Shown here: in pieces, positions 8,889 to 17,425 of the stretch
Position numbering within the stretch: the first letter of the stretch is position 1
Layout: every line of letters starts with the position of its first letter
NCBI RefSeq assembly: GCF_001279695.1
Contig: NZ_LGDD01000297.1
Coordinates: forward strand, 1-64,000
Reading direction: 5' to 3'
DNA: 64,000 nucleotides
Source: Streptomyces sp. WM6378
GTDB lineage: Bacteria > Actinomycetota > Actinomycetes > Streptomycetales > Streptomycetaceae
The notes under the pieces: generated by a model
Database searches by the model: none
Seen by the model: the letters and a program-made list of their open reading frames with translations, nothing else
What the model was told of the DNA's origin: nothing
Made by a program: the position numbers and the translations under genes

Positions 8889-10409
8889 GTGAACATTCGG
8901 GGGGATGGTCGGCTTGGTCTGCACTCGTTCGCGGCACGGCCGGTCGCGTTGGTGGCGGCTGTTCTCTTCGCCGTGCTCGTCGCACTGTCCGGGCGATACG
9001 GCTTCCACCGCGACGAGCTCTACTTCCTGCTCACCGGCCGGCATCCGGCCTGGGGCTACGTCGACCAGCCTCCGCTGACCCCGTTGCTCGCCCGGGCCGG
9101 CACCGCCGTCTTCGGCGCGAGCCCAACAGGTCTGCGGGTCGTACCCGCACTGCTCTCCGCATGCTCCGTGGCGCTGACCGCCCTGCTGGCCCGGGAGCTG
9201 GGAGCCGGCCGCGGCGCGCAGGCTTTCGCCGCCGGGTGCTGTGCCTGCTCGGGATACGTCCTGGCCATTGGCCACTTGCTGTCCACCAGCACCTTCGATC
9301 TGACCGCCGAACTGGGCGTCCTGCTCCTGACGCTGCGGCTGCTGCGGACCCGCGACAGCCGCTGGTGGCCGGCCCTGGGTGCGGCGATCGGGACGACGCT
9401 GCTGAACAAGCAGCTCGTCCTCTCGCTGCTCCTCGCACTGTTGGTGGGCCTGCTGGCAGCCCGCCCCTGGCGCGAGGCCACGCGGCGCCCCGGCCCCTGG
9501 GACGCACGGCTGCTGCTCGGACCCCTGCTGGCGCTGTTCCTCGCGCTCCTCATCAGCGCACCCACTCTCTGGTGGCAGGCCACGCACGGCTGGCCCGAGG
9601 TGAAGGTGGCCCGCGTCCTCAGCCACGTCGACGGCGTGTCGGGACGGCTGCTGTTCGTGCCCCTCCAACTGCTCCAGTTCTCCCCGATCCTCGTTCCGGT
9701 CGCGATAGTGGGCCTGCGCCGGCTGCTCCGCGACGACGAGCTGCGCTGGGCCCGGCCAGTCGCCCTCGCCTACCCGGTGCTCTGCGTCCTGGTGCTCGTC
9801 GGCGGCGGCAAGCCCTACTACCCGCTCCCGCTCCTGCTCGCCGTGACGGCGGCCGGCTGCGAGCCCGTCGTACGCCGAGCCCGCCGGTCCTGGCGCACCC
9901 TCGCGCCCCTCCTTCTCGTGGCGGCGGCCACCAGCGCCCTGGCCGCCCTGCCAGTACTGCCGGTCTCTGCAGTCGCGGTGACCAACGCCGTCGACATCGA
10001 CCAGGGCGAGCAGGTGGGCTGGCCCCGATTCACGCGTGCCGTCGCAGCCGCCTGGACGTCGATCCCCACCGCTCAGCGCACCCACGCCACGCTGCTCACT
10101 TCGAACTACGGCGAGGCGGGCGCCCTCGCCCGTTACGGCCCCGCCTACGGCCTGCCCACCGCGTACTCCGGCCACATGAGCCTTTACGAGTGGGGCCCAC
10201 CCCCCGACAGTGCCGACGGCCCCGTCCTCCTCGTCGAACAGGCCGACGGACAACACCGCCTGGAACAACCCTTCAGCGACTGCCACACCGTCACACGCAC
10301 CGACAACGGCCTCGGCATCAACAACCAGGAACAGCACGGGGAGGTGGTGCTGTGCACTGGCGCGCACCGACCGTGGTCCGTGCTGTGGCCGTCATTGCGC
10401 CAGTACTGA
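8889..10409 (+). CDS. ArnT/PMT-like membrane glycosyltransferase
   Basis: The 506-residue integral membrane protein has about ten hydrophobic segments. After the first segment comes GFHRDELYFLLTGRHPAWGY, the acidic (DE) loop typical of GT-C enzymes of the dolichyl-phosphate-mannose mannosyltransferase/ArnT group, then VDQPPLTPLLAR as in many actinobacterial members. These transfer a sugar from a polyprenyl-phosphate donor on the outer face of the membrane. The C-terminal 110 residues are extracytoplasmic. Start GTG at 8889 is chosen because the coding pattern and first hydrophobic helix begin just after it. The acceptor is unknown. Confidence 0.82.
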   Translation: MNIRGDGRLGLHSFAARPVALVAAVLFAVLVALSGRYGFHRDELYFLLTGRHPAWGYVDQPPLTPLLARAGTAVFGASPTGLRVVPALLSACSVALTALLARELGAGRGAQAFAAGCCACSGYVLAIGHLLSTSTFDLTAELGVLLLTLRLLRTRDSRWWPALGAAIGTTLLNKQLVLSLLLALLVGLLAARPWREATRRPGPWDARLLLGPLLALFLALLISAPTLWWQATHGWPEVKVARVLSHVDGVSGRLLFVPLQLLQFSPILVPVAIVGLRRLLRDDELRWARPVALAYPVLCVLVLVGGGKPYYPLPLLLAVTAAGCEPVVRRARRSWRTLAPLLLVAAATSALAALPVLPVSAVAVTNAVDIDQGEQVGWPRFTRAVAAAWTSIPTAQRTHATLLTSNYGEAGALARYGPAYGLPTAYSGHMSLYEWGPPPDSADGPVLLVEQADGQHRLEQPFSDCHTVTRTDNGLGINNQEQHGEVVLCTGAHRPWSVLWPSLRQY

Positions 10410-10695
10410 CACACCGTCAGTTGCTGTGGCTGGGCCGGTCGCCCGCAAGGCCTCGTATGCGCCCCGTACGGGCCGCACCAGGGCGTGGCGTTCGGACACC
10501 ACGCGCCTCCGCCATCCGGAGTGTCCGGTTCAAGTCACCGGCCCGTCCTGGCAGTTGTGACATCGGCCGGGCAACCCGGCTTCCTCGTGTCCCGTGTACA
10601 GAGGTGTGCAGCAATAGCTGCGCACCGCACGGAGTCCGGCCGGGGCGTGCCGATGTCCGGTGGAGTCACACACAGACCGAAACGGAGAATCCAGC
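10410..10695. other. Intergenic region upstream of the lipoprotein gene
   Basis: About 290 bp without a supported gene. It should hold the promoter of the rightward lipoprotein gene. A T-arm-like hairpin is present but no tRNA could be built around it. Confidence 0.35.
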
Positions 10696-11436
10696 ATGAC
10701 TGTTCGTCGTCGTACGATCTCGCTCGCTCTCGTCACCACCGGCGCGGCGCTGGCCCTGGCCGCCTGCGGAGGCGGCTCGGACAACGCGGCCGCAAGCCCT
10801 TCCAGCGGCGGCGCGAGCCCGGGCACCGCGACTGCCACAGCGACGCCCGGCCCCGGTGGCTCCGGCGGCCCCAAGGCCGGCGGCGCAAGCGGATCCGCCT
10901 CCGCAACCAACGCGTCCGGAACCGCCGGCACGAAGACGGGCGGAAAGGACGCCACCAGCGACTCCTACGCCTACAAGCACCTGTGCACAGCCGGGCAGCT
11001 CTCGATCAGCACGAAGGAGCTCGACTCGAACCCGGACCAGTACGTCATCGCCGTGACCAATCGCGGCAAGGCCGCCTGCGGCCTCTCCTCGTACTACCCC
11101 AGGGTCGACCTCGGCTCGAAGAACGGCGCGGACCGCTCCCACAACATCCACCCGCTCGTGCCCAGCGGTCTGGGTGGCGCCCCCGCCATGCCGGTCTACG
11201 CGGGGCGCACCGTCTACGCGGTACTCGATGTCGACCCCAACGGCGCCAAGGGCAGCAACGGCGGCATCGACGAGATCAACGTCCTTGCGGACCAGCGCTT
11301 CCCGAACGCCGAGACGCACAACTTCCCGATGAACGAGGGAGCCACCGTCGTCCAGCACCCCAAGCTGGGGCTGTACCGCGACAGCGTCGGTGACGCGGTC
11401 AGCAGCATGCGCACGGCGGACATCAACGGCAGCTGA
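10696..11436 (+). CDS. Secreted lipoprotein with a DUF4232-like domain
   Basis: The 246-residue protein begins with a lipoprotein signal: basic TVRRRT, a hydrophobic helix and lipobox LAAC at about residues 22-25, followed by a Gly/Ser/Ala/Thr/Pro-rich linker of about 60 residues. The C-terminal domain, starting CTAGQLSISTKELDSNPDQY, resembles DUF4232 beta-sandwich proteins common on Streptomyces cell surfaces; the two Cys (CTAG and ACGL) may form a disulfide. GGAG lies eight bases before the ATG. It is probably anchored to the outer membrane face. Function is unknown. Confidence 0.82.
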   Translation: MTVRRRTISLALVTTGAALALAACGGGSDNAAASPSSGGASPGTATATATPGPGGSGGPKAGGASGSASATNASGTAGTKTGGKDATSDSYAYKHLCTAGQLSISTKELDSNPDQYVIAVTNRGKAACGLSSYYPRVDLGSKNGADRSHNIHPLVPSGLGGAPAMPVYAGRTVYAVLDVDPNGAKGSNGGIDEINVLADQRFPNAETHNFPMNEGATVVQHPKLGLYRDSVGDAVSSMRTADINGS

Positions 11437-11567
11437 AGCGGCCGCCCGCCCTCCTGGCCGTCGTACGGCGTGCGAGGACGATGGCGACGAGCCCGTGGGG
11501 CAGAGGAACTCGGGCACGCGGCTTCGACTTCTGGGGGCGGCCGCTCCGTGGCGGACGTTTCCGGATG

Positions 11568-12305
11568 TCAGGCTTGCGCAGTGGGCCGGACGACGATCTC
11601 ACTGATGTCGATGCCGGCGGGCTGCTCGATCGCGTAGCCGATCGCGGATGCGATGGCGGAGGGCGGGATGGCGATCTCGTCGCGCTGTTGGGCGATCGCC
11701 GCCGCCGCTTCGGGGCTCCCTCCCTTGCCCACGCCTTCGGTGTTGGTGAACCCCGGTGAGACGAGGGTGACACGCAGGTGAGGTCCCGACTCCTGCCGCA
11801 GCCCCTCGGTCAGCACCTTCACCGCCGTCTTGGTGGCCGCGTAGACGCCCTGCGGGGATTTCACGACGTAGGCCGCGGTGGAGGCGACGTTGACGAACTG
11901 GCCGGAGCGCTGCCGCCGAAAGATGGGAAGTGCCGCCGCGATGCCGTTCAGCAAGCCGGTGACATGGGTGGCGACCATGGCGTCCCAGTCGTCCTGACGC
12001 AGCTCGTCGAACGGTGACACCGCCATCGTGCCGGCGTTGGAGACCAGGACATCGAGTCGGCCGAACTGGTCGACCGCCGTGTCCGTCAGGCGCTTGAGAT
12101 CCTCTCGGCGCGTCACGTCGATGACGGCGCCGACGGCTGAGCCGCCCCGCGCCGTGATCTGGTCCACCACCGCGTTCAGCCGATCCTCCCGCCGGGCCCC
12201 GAGCACGAGCCGGGCACCTTTCTCCGCGAGGTAGGCCGCCGTCGCCGCTCCGATACCACTGCTGGCACCTGTGATCGCTACGACCTTGCCCTCGACACCC
12301 GACAT
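11568..12305 (-). CDS. Short-chain dehydrogenase/reductase
   Basis: This is a classical SDR of 245 residues. The cofactor site is TGASSGIG (residues 12-19), with VSNAG at 88-92. The catalytic Ser is at about 142 and the YAATK Tyr/Lys pair at 155/159. An Arg pair after beta-2 (GARRED) favours NADP(H). ATG at 12305 is preferred over a TTG two codons upstream because GGAGGG sits nine bases before it. The gene is divergent from a TetR regulator, and two matching palindromes lie between them, so the SDR is very probably its target. The substrate is not predictable. Confidence 0.92.
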   Translation of the reverse strand: MSGVEGKVVAITGASSGIGAATAAYLAEKGARLVLGARREDRLNAVVDQITARGGSAVGAVIDVTRREDLKRLTDTAVDQFGRLDVLVSNAGTMAVSPFDELRQDDWDAMVATHVTGLLNGIAAALPIFRRQRSGQFVNVASTAAYVVKSPQGVYAATKTAVKVLTEGLRQESGPHLRVTLVSPGFTNTEGVGKGGSPEAAAAIAQQRDEIAIPPSAIASAIGYAIEQPAGIDISEIVVRPTAQA

Positions 12306-12359
12306 GATCAATGTCCCTCCAAGGTGGATGAACGCAGGTCAGGTCATGACCTACGATAA

Positions 12360-12413
12360 AAGTGGGGGCGCCACCACTTACGTCAAAGCTAAGTGGATGC
12401 TCCCCCACTTAGC
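12360..12413. promoter_or_regulatory. Tandem TetR operators AAGTGG-N8-CCACTT
   Basis: Two copies of the same inverted repeat lie between the divergent SDR and TetR genes: AAGTGG(12360-12365)-N8-CCACTT(12374-12379) and AAGTGG(12391-12396)-N8-CCACTT(12405-12410). The second extends to GCTAAGTGG / CCACTTAGC (12388-12413). Their centres are 31 bp apart, three helical turns. The design fits two repressor dimers bound on one DNA face and covering both promoters. Confidence 0.75.
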
Positions 12414-12452
12414 AAGGTGAGAGGGAAACGAAGAGGAGAGTGGCGACCGCTG

Positions 12453-13025
12453 ATGGCCGGCAGTGCACAACGCCCGTTGCGAGCCGACGCACGGCGCAAC
12501 AGAGACAAGATCCTCGCGGCCGCGGTGCGCGTGTTGACCGAGGAGGGGCTGGACGCGCACCTGGAGCACATCGCCAAGGAGGCGGGCGTGGGCAGCGCGA
12601 CCCTGTACCGCAACTTCCCCACCCGGGAGGCCCTGATCGAGGCGGTCTACCGCAACGAGGTGGCCCAGCTGTGCGACGCGGCGCCCGGCCTGCTCACGCA
12701 AAAGCCGCCCTACGAAGCCCTGCACGACTGGACACGCCTCTTCCTGGACTACGTCACGACCAAGGCTGGCATGGTCGATGCCTTGCGCGCCATCGCGGCC
12801 AAGGGAAACAGTCCCTACGGCCACAGCCGGGACATGGTCCAGGCCGCCATCACCACCCTCATGGACGCGTGTGCGGCCGCCGGGACGATCCGCACCGACA
12901 TCAGCCCCGCCGACATGAGCGCCGCCCTCGAAGGCATCGCCCTCACCTCGGCCAAACCCGAACAACGCGGACGAGCCGAGCGTCTGCTCGACCTCATCCT
13001 GGACGGCCTCAAGACCCGATCGTGA
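12453..13025 (+). CDS. TetR/AcrR-family regulator
   Basis: The 190-residue protein has an N-terminal TetR helix-turn-helix (DKILAAAVRVLTEEGLDAHL, then IAKEAGVGSATLYRNFPTRE at about residues 49-68) and a helical ligand-binding domain like that of actinobacterial SbtR-like (TetR_C) proteins. It lies divergent to the SDR, with paired palindromes in the 147-bp gap, so it probably represses both genes and is released by a substrate-like ligand. ATG at 12453 is chosen because about ten residues then lead into helix 1; an upstream ATG would overlap the operator. Confidence 0.92.
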   Translation: MAGSAQRPLRADARRNRDKILAAAVRVLTEEGLDAHLEHIAKEAGVGSATLYRNFPTREALIEAVYRNEVAQLCDAAPGLLTQKPPYEALHDWTRLFLDYVTTKAGMVDALRAIAAKGNSPYGHSRDMVQAAITTLMDACAAAGTIRTDISPADMSAALEGIALTSAKPEQRGRAERLLDLILDGLKTRS

Positions 13026-13348
13026 GGGCAGTTCCGGGGGCAGGTGACGCGGCGCTCAAGTGCCGTGGAAAGTCTGGCTGGTTGGTTGCCGAGTGGCGGT
13101 AAACGGATACCCCCCGGTCAGCCCCGCTTCCACTCCGATCCCCCGGATTCCTCACCGGCGGCACCACCATACGAGACCACTGGTCACACCCACGGTCGAA
13201 GACTCAGGCCCGGCGCCGCGCCCGGACGCGCACCTCACTCAGCACAGCGATCCGCCCCGCTGGATGAGATCCAACAGGGCGGATTCCGACAGGGCCCCGC
13301 GTCGTCGGGGCTCTCGGGCGCAGGGGCCGACGGGCGGCCCACACGGCA
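13026..13348. terminator. Convergent intergenic region with two hairpins
   Basis: The gap between the TetR gene and the leftward TM2 remnant holds two hairpins near its right end. The first (13250-13284) pairs ATCCGCCC with GGGCGGAT and, inside it, TGGAT with ATCCA around a GAG loop. The second pairs GCCCCG (13294-13299) with CGGGGC (13306-13311). Both can terminate transcription from either side. The rest holds nothing recognisable. Confidence 0.6.
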
Positions 13349-13615
13349 TCAGCCGCGCAGCACGCGGCCCTCCTTGTCGGTGCGGTCGTTGCTGACGAGG
13401 TAGATGATCCCGTCGATCAGCGCCCAGAACCCGAGCCCGCCACAGGTGAGCAGCTAAGCGATACCCACACCGACCGAACCGACATAGAACCGGCCTATGC
13501 CGAGCGTGCCGAGGAAGAGCTGGAGGATTCCGGCGACGATCTTCGACTTGTCCGAGTACGGACGGCCCTGGGGGTCGTAGCCGAAGGGAGCGGCGGGGCC
13601 GGCGGGGACGGTCAT
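13349..13615 (-). pseudogene. TM2-domain protein gene with an internal amber codon
   Basis: The translation is a near copy of the TM2 gene 0.7 kb away: FGYDPQGRPYSDKSKIVAG, then GTLGIGRFYVGSVGVGIA, stop, LLTCGGLGFWALIDGIIYLV. The stop is TAG at 13454-13456, codon 54, where the intact copy has CAG (Gln), a single C-to-T change. Everything after the stop still reads well, so the mutation is recent. The Pro/Gly/Tyr-rich N-terminal tail is much shorter than in the intact copy. Readthrough is unlikely, and no product beyond 53 residues is expected. Confidence 0.85.
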
Positions 13616-13744
13616 GGTGGTGCTCCTGGGAAGAAGTGTGACAAGCCGGGCGGACTGCCCGGACGGCCCAGGGAGGAACCTCGCTCATCGCGCAACTGAC
13701 TCGATCACGGCGGCCACGAGCAGCCGTGGGCCGTCCCCCCTATG

Positions 13745-13778
13745 CATAACGATCATAACCCGCATATAAGGCGCATAA
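13745..13778. repeat. CATAA short repeats
   Basis: An unusually AT-rich patch in very GC-rich DNA has CATAAC, CATAAC, CATATAA and CATAAG at 13745, 13754, 13763 and 13774 (spacings 9, 9 and 11). It lies upstream of the broken TM2 gene and could be a protein-binding array or promoter. No further support is available. Confidence 0.4.
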
Positions 13779-13859
13779 GGACACGAGCGCGGCAAGCGGG
13801 AGCGGAAGCGGCTCGGAGCGACGGCTCCTCTTCCGTGATCGATTCCCGACCGCGGCATC

Positions 13860-14276
13860 TCAAGTGACGTTGCGCAGCACCGCCCAGGCCACCGCCGCGA
13901 GCAGGATCAGCACGTGGAGGGCCGGAGCGATCTCCGGTCTCCACGACCGACCCCTCAGCCCCTCCAACGTCCAGCGGCCCCACAGGGCCAGCGCGAACGG
14001 GGCGGCGAGCAGCAGGGCCCGGTTGTCCAGCCAGGCTTCGGCGAGGTGACCGTGCATCAGGTCGTACGTCATGCGGGTGCCGCCGCAGGCCGGGCAGAGC
14101 AGTCCGGTGACGAGCCGGAACGGGCAGGCGGGCAGCAGGTGTCCGCCTTCGTGCGGGTCAGTGCCCCACAAGTACCAGGCCCCTGCGACGCCGACGACGA
14201 GCACCGTCAGGGGTGCCACCGCGGGATGCCGGGCCAGGCGGCTCCGCGCCGACACCGACCGGACCGAGTCAGCCAC
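13860..14276 (-). CDS. DUF2752 membrane protein
   Basis: This is a 138-residue membrane protein with about three hydrophobic segments. The DUF2752 core is present: CPFRLVTGLLCPACGGTRM (about residues 51-69), with the C-P-x-C-G-G-T-R signature, followed by YDLMHGHLAEAWLDN. Its role is unknown. The GTG start overlaps the stop of the TM2 gene by 8 bp (GTGGCTGA), so the two are translationally coupled. TM2 and DUF2752 proteins are often neighbours, which suggests a shared membrane function. Confidence 0.85.
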   Translation of the reverse strand: MADSVRSVSARSRLARHPAVAPLTVLVVGVAGAWYLWGTDPHEGGHLLPACPFRLVTGLLCPACGGTRMTYDLMHGHLAEAWLDNRALLLAAPFALALWGRWTLEGLRGRSWRPEIAPALHVLILLAAVAWAVLRNVT

Positions 14277-14676
14277 GCAGGATCCGGCCCCGGTCGTCCG
14301 TGCAGTCGTCGCCGACGAGATACATGATCCCGTCGATCAGCGCCCAGACCCCGAGCCCGCCACAGGTGAGCAGCTGAGCGATGCCCACACCGACCGAACC
14401 GACATAGAACCGGCCGATACCCAGCGAGCCCAGGGTGAGCTGAAGGATTCCCGCGACGATCTTCGACTTGTCCGAGTACGGGCGGCCGTAAGGGTCGTAG
14501 CCGTAGGGCGCATTGGGGTCGCCCGTATAGAAGCCGGGCGGAGGCGCATACCCCGGCGCCTGCTGGTAACCACCCCGCGGGTGGCCGTAGGGACCTGCCT
14601 GGCCGGTCGCGCCGGGATTCTGGTTCGGGTGGCCATGACCGGGCGGCTGGATGGGCGGCTGCGGCTGCTCGCTCAC
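14269..14676 (-). CDS. TM2-domain membrane protein
   Basis: The 135-residue product has a Pro/Gly/Gln/Tyr-rich tail of about 70 residues and then a TM2 domain: SKIVAGILQLTLGSLGIGRF (about 71-90) and YVGSVGVGIAQLLTCGGLG with WALIDGIMYL, two membrane helices joined by a short polar turn. TM2 proteins are small membrane proteins of unknown function. The GTG start follows AGGAGTG at nine bases. It is the first gene of a pair with the DUF2752 gene. A broken paralogue lies just downstream. Confidence 0.85.
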   Translation of the reverse strand: MSEQPQPPIQPPGHGHPNQNPGATGQAGPYGHPRGGYQQAPGYAPPPGFYTGDPNAPYGYDPYGRPYSDKSKIVAGILQLTLGSLGIGRFYVGSVGVGIAQLLTCGGLGVWALIDGIMYLVGDDCTDDRGRILRG

Positions 14677-14916
14677 AGTGGCTTCACTCCTGGAATTTAC
14701 GGAAAGATGCCGATCCTAACGCAGGGCTTGGTTGACAAGTCCAACCGGCGCCGATTACGGACGTCTCCGCGAAATCGGCACGTTACGGCCGGGACCAGGC
14801 CGATGCCGGACGATTGGCGCCGCAGCCGACCACGACAGCGGGACGTTTGGAAGCCGCCCTGCTGTCACCCCCGCCGCCGAGTTGCCCGTGGGGTTGCCCT
14901 CAACACCCCCGGTGTC

Positions 14917-16164
14917 TCAACGGGAGTACACGGCAACGCCGTTGGAGACTGCGCGTTCCTCGCCATGGTCAAGGGCGTTGCGCACCACGAGGTGGCCGGT
15001 GTGGTCCCGGGTCGCCAAGGTGGCGGATCCGCCGCCGTCCAGGTAGGCGCCCACATCGCACCCCAAGGTGGCCAGAAGACGGGCGAGCTCGCTCACGGTC
15101 AGCCCGCTGGACGTTCCTTCACGGCCGTCCGTCGACAGGAGGCGCATCACGTGGCCGCCCCGCGCGATCCCGATGGCCGAACGCGGTTCGGCAACCACCG
15201 TGTCCAGACCGGGGAACGGCCGGCCGCTCACGACGATCGGGTGGGCGCCGAGAGCGAAGGCGAACGATGCGCGGCCGCTGGAGACAAGGCGGTAGTCCAC
15301 CTTCACGGCCGTCCCCGGTTTCAGTGCGCGCAGGGCTTTCGCTCCGGCCTCGCGGCCCAGCAGAACGACGCTGCCCTCCGGGATCCGCCCGGACCCGGGT
15401 GTCGACGAGACGGAACGGACCACTCCGTGCCGGACCGTGACCTCGTAGGCGTCCCGGGTGCAGGGCGCGGCCCGGACGTCGTCGGTACCGCAGACGGCGC
15501 GGGCGCGGGACGTTGCACCCCAGCGCGGGGTGAAGGCCCCGATGGAACCGACGGGGAGGGCGTACTGGTTGAGGCCACCGAGGGGCAAGGTCCCGTGGGC
15601 GGCGGTGCGGATGTGGCCCCGCAGGGTCAGTCGGCCGGTTCGGGCGATGCCGTCGACGCCGACCCCGAAGACGTCTTCGGTGGAGCCGCCCCGAGGCAGG
15701 GGCCAGCCGAATCGCTGCCCGTCGGGGACCGCGGCCTTCAGCGGCCCGCCATCCCGCACCGCCGGACCGGAGGTCGCGCCGGTCGCCTGCACGCCGGGAT
15801 GCTGCGACTCCTCGATGTCGAAGAAGTCGCCGTTGACAGCAGCCACCGCCCTCTGTCGCGCAGCCATCACGGACACCTTCTCGCGCGCGGCCACACCCCC
15901 TGCGTACAGCAGGCCGGCCTGCACTCCCCGACGGCCCAGATCCACCGTCAGCACATGCACCCGGGCGCTGCCGTGCGACGTGCGCACAGTGAACGCCCGG
16001 TATCCGACTCCAGGCGCGACCACCTCCGATACCGCGGCCGCGTCCGCCGGTACGGCTGCGGCTCGCACCGGGACCGGGGCGGAAGCGGAGGCTGACGTCC
16101 AGGACGACGCGGCACCCACAACAGCGAACACGAGCACTGCTACAGCGCTCTTGAGCCTCTTCAC
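14917..16164 (-). CDS. Secreted phosphodiester glycosidase family (NAGPA domain) protein
   Basis: The 415-residue protein starts with KRLKSAVAVLVFAVVGAASS, a Sec signal peptide. The rest resembles NAGPA-type phosphodiester glycosidase domains (formerly DUF2233): AVNGDFFDIEESQHP early, SAIGIARGGHVMRLLSTDGR later, and the C-terminal GAYLDGGGSATLATRD, the D-G-G-G-S signature. Human NAGPA removes GlcNAc from mannose-6-phosphate; bacterial relatives act on exported polysaccharides or cell-wall sugar phosphates. GTG at 16164 is chosen because the signal peptide begins there, although its ribosome site is weak. It is divergent from the acetyltransferase gene. Confidence 0.85.
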   Translation of the reverse strand: MKRLKSAVAVLVFAVVGAASSWTSASASAPVPVRAAAVPADAAAVSEVVAPGVGYRAFTVRTSHGSARVHVLTVDLGRRGVQAGLLYAGGVAAREKVSVMAARQRAVAAVNGDFFDIEESQHPGVQATGATSGPAVRDGGPLKAAVPDGQRFGWPLPRGGSTEDVFGVGVDGIARTGRLTLRGHIRTAAHGTLPLGGLNQYALPVGSIGAFTPRWGATSRARAVCGTDDVRAAPCTRDAYEVTVRHGVVRSVSSTPGSGRIPEGSVVLLGREAGAKALRALKPGTAVKVDYRLVSSGRASFAFALGAHPIVVSGRPFPGLDTVVAEPRSAIGIARGGHVMRLLSTDGREGTSSGLTVSELARLLATLGCDVGAYLDGGGSATLATRDHTGHLVVRNALDHGEERAVSNGVAVYSR

Positions 16165-16534
16165 CCCATCACCATGCCCGAAACCGCGCTCCGCGCACCG
16201 CTCACCTTCCGGCCATCCCCACCAACAGCCCCAAAGGGAAACCCGTCTGACACTCACTCGGCCGCCTATCGCCCGGGGCGTCGGTCCTCCCGCCGGCTCC
16301 CTTGGCCGCTTCAAGCCGGGGCAACCCTTCGGAGCCTGCCGGTATGGGTGACGCGGGACGGGGTGGGCCGGGATGCTCTACCCATGGACGAGATGCTGCT
16401 CGGCCGACTGGGCGGGGCGCTCGGCGTCCGGCCTGCTGCGCGTGCTGGTCGGGCAGCACCCGTCGGGCAATCGATGGCAAGCGCGTGGCACACAACGTAC
16501 CTGGGTCGGACTTCGACAAGCCAAGGAGCTCTCG
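16165..16534. other. Divergent intergenic region
   Basis: About 370 bp separate the glycosidase and acetyltransferase starts and must hold both promoters. A rightward ATG frame opens at 16384 but shows no recognisable protein and lacks support. Nothing else stands out. Confidence 0.35.
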
Positions 16535-17335
16535 GTGCAGGATTCCTCGGATGCGATCGAATCGATGGAGCAGCTGGCCGTGGCCTGGCGCGCCATGGTG
16601 CGCGACCGTGACGCGGGCGCGGACGTAAGGGACTTGAGTGGGATCGCCGTGCGTTGGGCCGACTGCCGCTTCGCGTTCTGGAACTGCCTCACTTTGACCG
16701 ACGTCGACGCGGATGCGGGGCTCGCCGAGCGGCGCCTGGGTGAGGCGGCGGACATCATGCGCTCGAAGAAGCATCCGGGCTACCTCTGGATCTTTGAGGA
16801 CCTCCTCGGTGCGGGGGCGCGTGCCGCGCTGGCGGGAGCGGCCGGGCGGGCGGGGCTCGAGTACGCCTTCCCCGGCACCGGCATGGCCGGAGACCTGCTC
16901 CCGCTCCCCGAACCCGCCCATCCCGAACTGACCTTCGCGCGCGTGAGCACCGACGAACAGCTCCAGGCGTACGCGGACCTCAACTCGCGTGCGTACGGCT
17001 TTCCGTTGGAGGACGGCCGCGACGGACTCGTCGGCTCCCCGCTGTGGAAGAGCGATGTGCACGCCTATCTGGCCATGCGGGGCGACGTTCCGGTGGCGTG
17101 CGCCGCAACAGTGGAGACAGCGGGACGCCTCTTCGTCGTACTCGTCGCCACAGCCCCACAGTGGCAGCGCAGGGGCTACGGCGAGGCGGTGACGAGGAAG
17201 GCCCTCTACGAGGGAGCCCGGGCCACCGGCCTGACCCGCGCGACCCTGCACGCCACCGCCGCCGGAGCGCCCGTGTACCCCCGCATCGGCTTCAAGCCGA
17301 ATACACCCATCCACTTCTACACGCTGAAGAGCTGA
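16535..17335 (+). CDS. GNAT-family N-acetyltransferase
   Basis: The 266-residue protein has a C-terminal GNAT domain: VACAATVETAGRLFVVLVAT (strands 3-4), then PQWQRRGYGEAVTRKAL (the Q/R-x-x-G-x-G/A acetyl-CoA pyrophosphate loop, about residues 207-223) and TLHATAAGAPVYPRIGFKP (strand 5 and the Y-x-x-x-GF end). The first 130 residues look like a second, degenerate GNAT-like half. The GTG start is set by AAGGAG with six bases of spacing. The substrate is unknown. It converges on the MFS exporter gene. Confidence 0.86.
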   Translation: MQDSSDAIESMEQLAVAWRAMVRDRDAGADVRDLSGIAVRWADCRFAFWNCLTLTDVDADAGLAERRLGEAADIMRSKKHPGYLWIFEDLLGAGARAALAGAAGRAGLEYAFPGTGMAGDLLPLPEPAHPELTFARVSTDEQLQAYADLNSRAYGFPLEDGRDGLVGSPLWKSDVHAYLAMRGDVPVACAATVETAGRLFVVLVATAPQWQRRGYGEAVTRKALYEGARATGLTRATLHATAAGAPVYPRIGFKPNTPIHFYTLKS

Positions 17336-17402
17336 TCGCCCCACCTCTCAAGTCCCGCGCCTGAGCCACCGGTTCACCCTGCTCGCAGAGCGGGTTGCGG
17401 GT

Positions 17403-17420
17403 GTCCGCCCCGGGGCGGAC
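17403..17420. terminator. GTCCGCCCC/GGGGCGGAC hairpin
   Basis: A perfect 18-bp palindrome sits six bases beyond the end of the leftward MFS gene, between two convergent genes. It probably acts as a terminator, without a T-tract. Confidence 0.6.
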
Positions 17421-17425
17421 AGCGC

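Noticed and set aside
8700-10367. Long leftward frame through the glycosyltransferase gene, continuous with the EEP gene
   Set aside because: Only the EEP part (ending 7890) is protein-like; the rest is antisense to a real GT-C enzyme.
10525-10541. T-arm-like CCGGT-TCAAGTC-ACCGG sequence suggesting a tRNA
   Set aside because: The loop is out of register for a tRNA T-loop, and no anticodon arm or acceptor stem could be paired around it.
11437-11545. Long-range repeat AGCGGCCGCCC / GGGCGGCCGCT between the lipoprotein and SDR genes
   Set aside because: The arms are 11 bp but about 87 bases apart and of low complexity, so a functional hairpin is doubtful.
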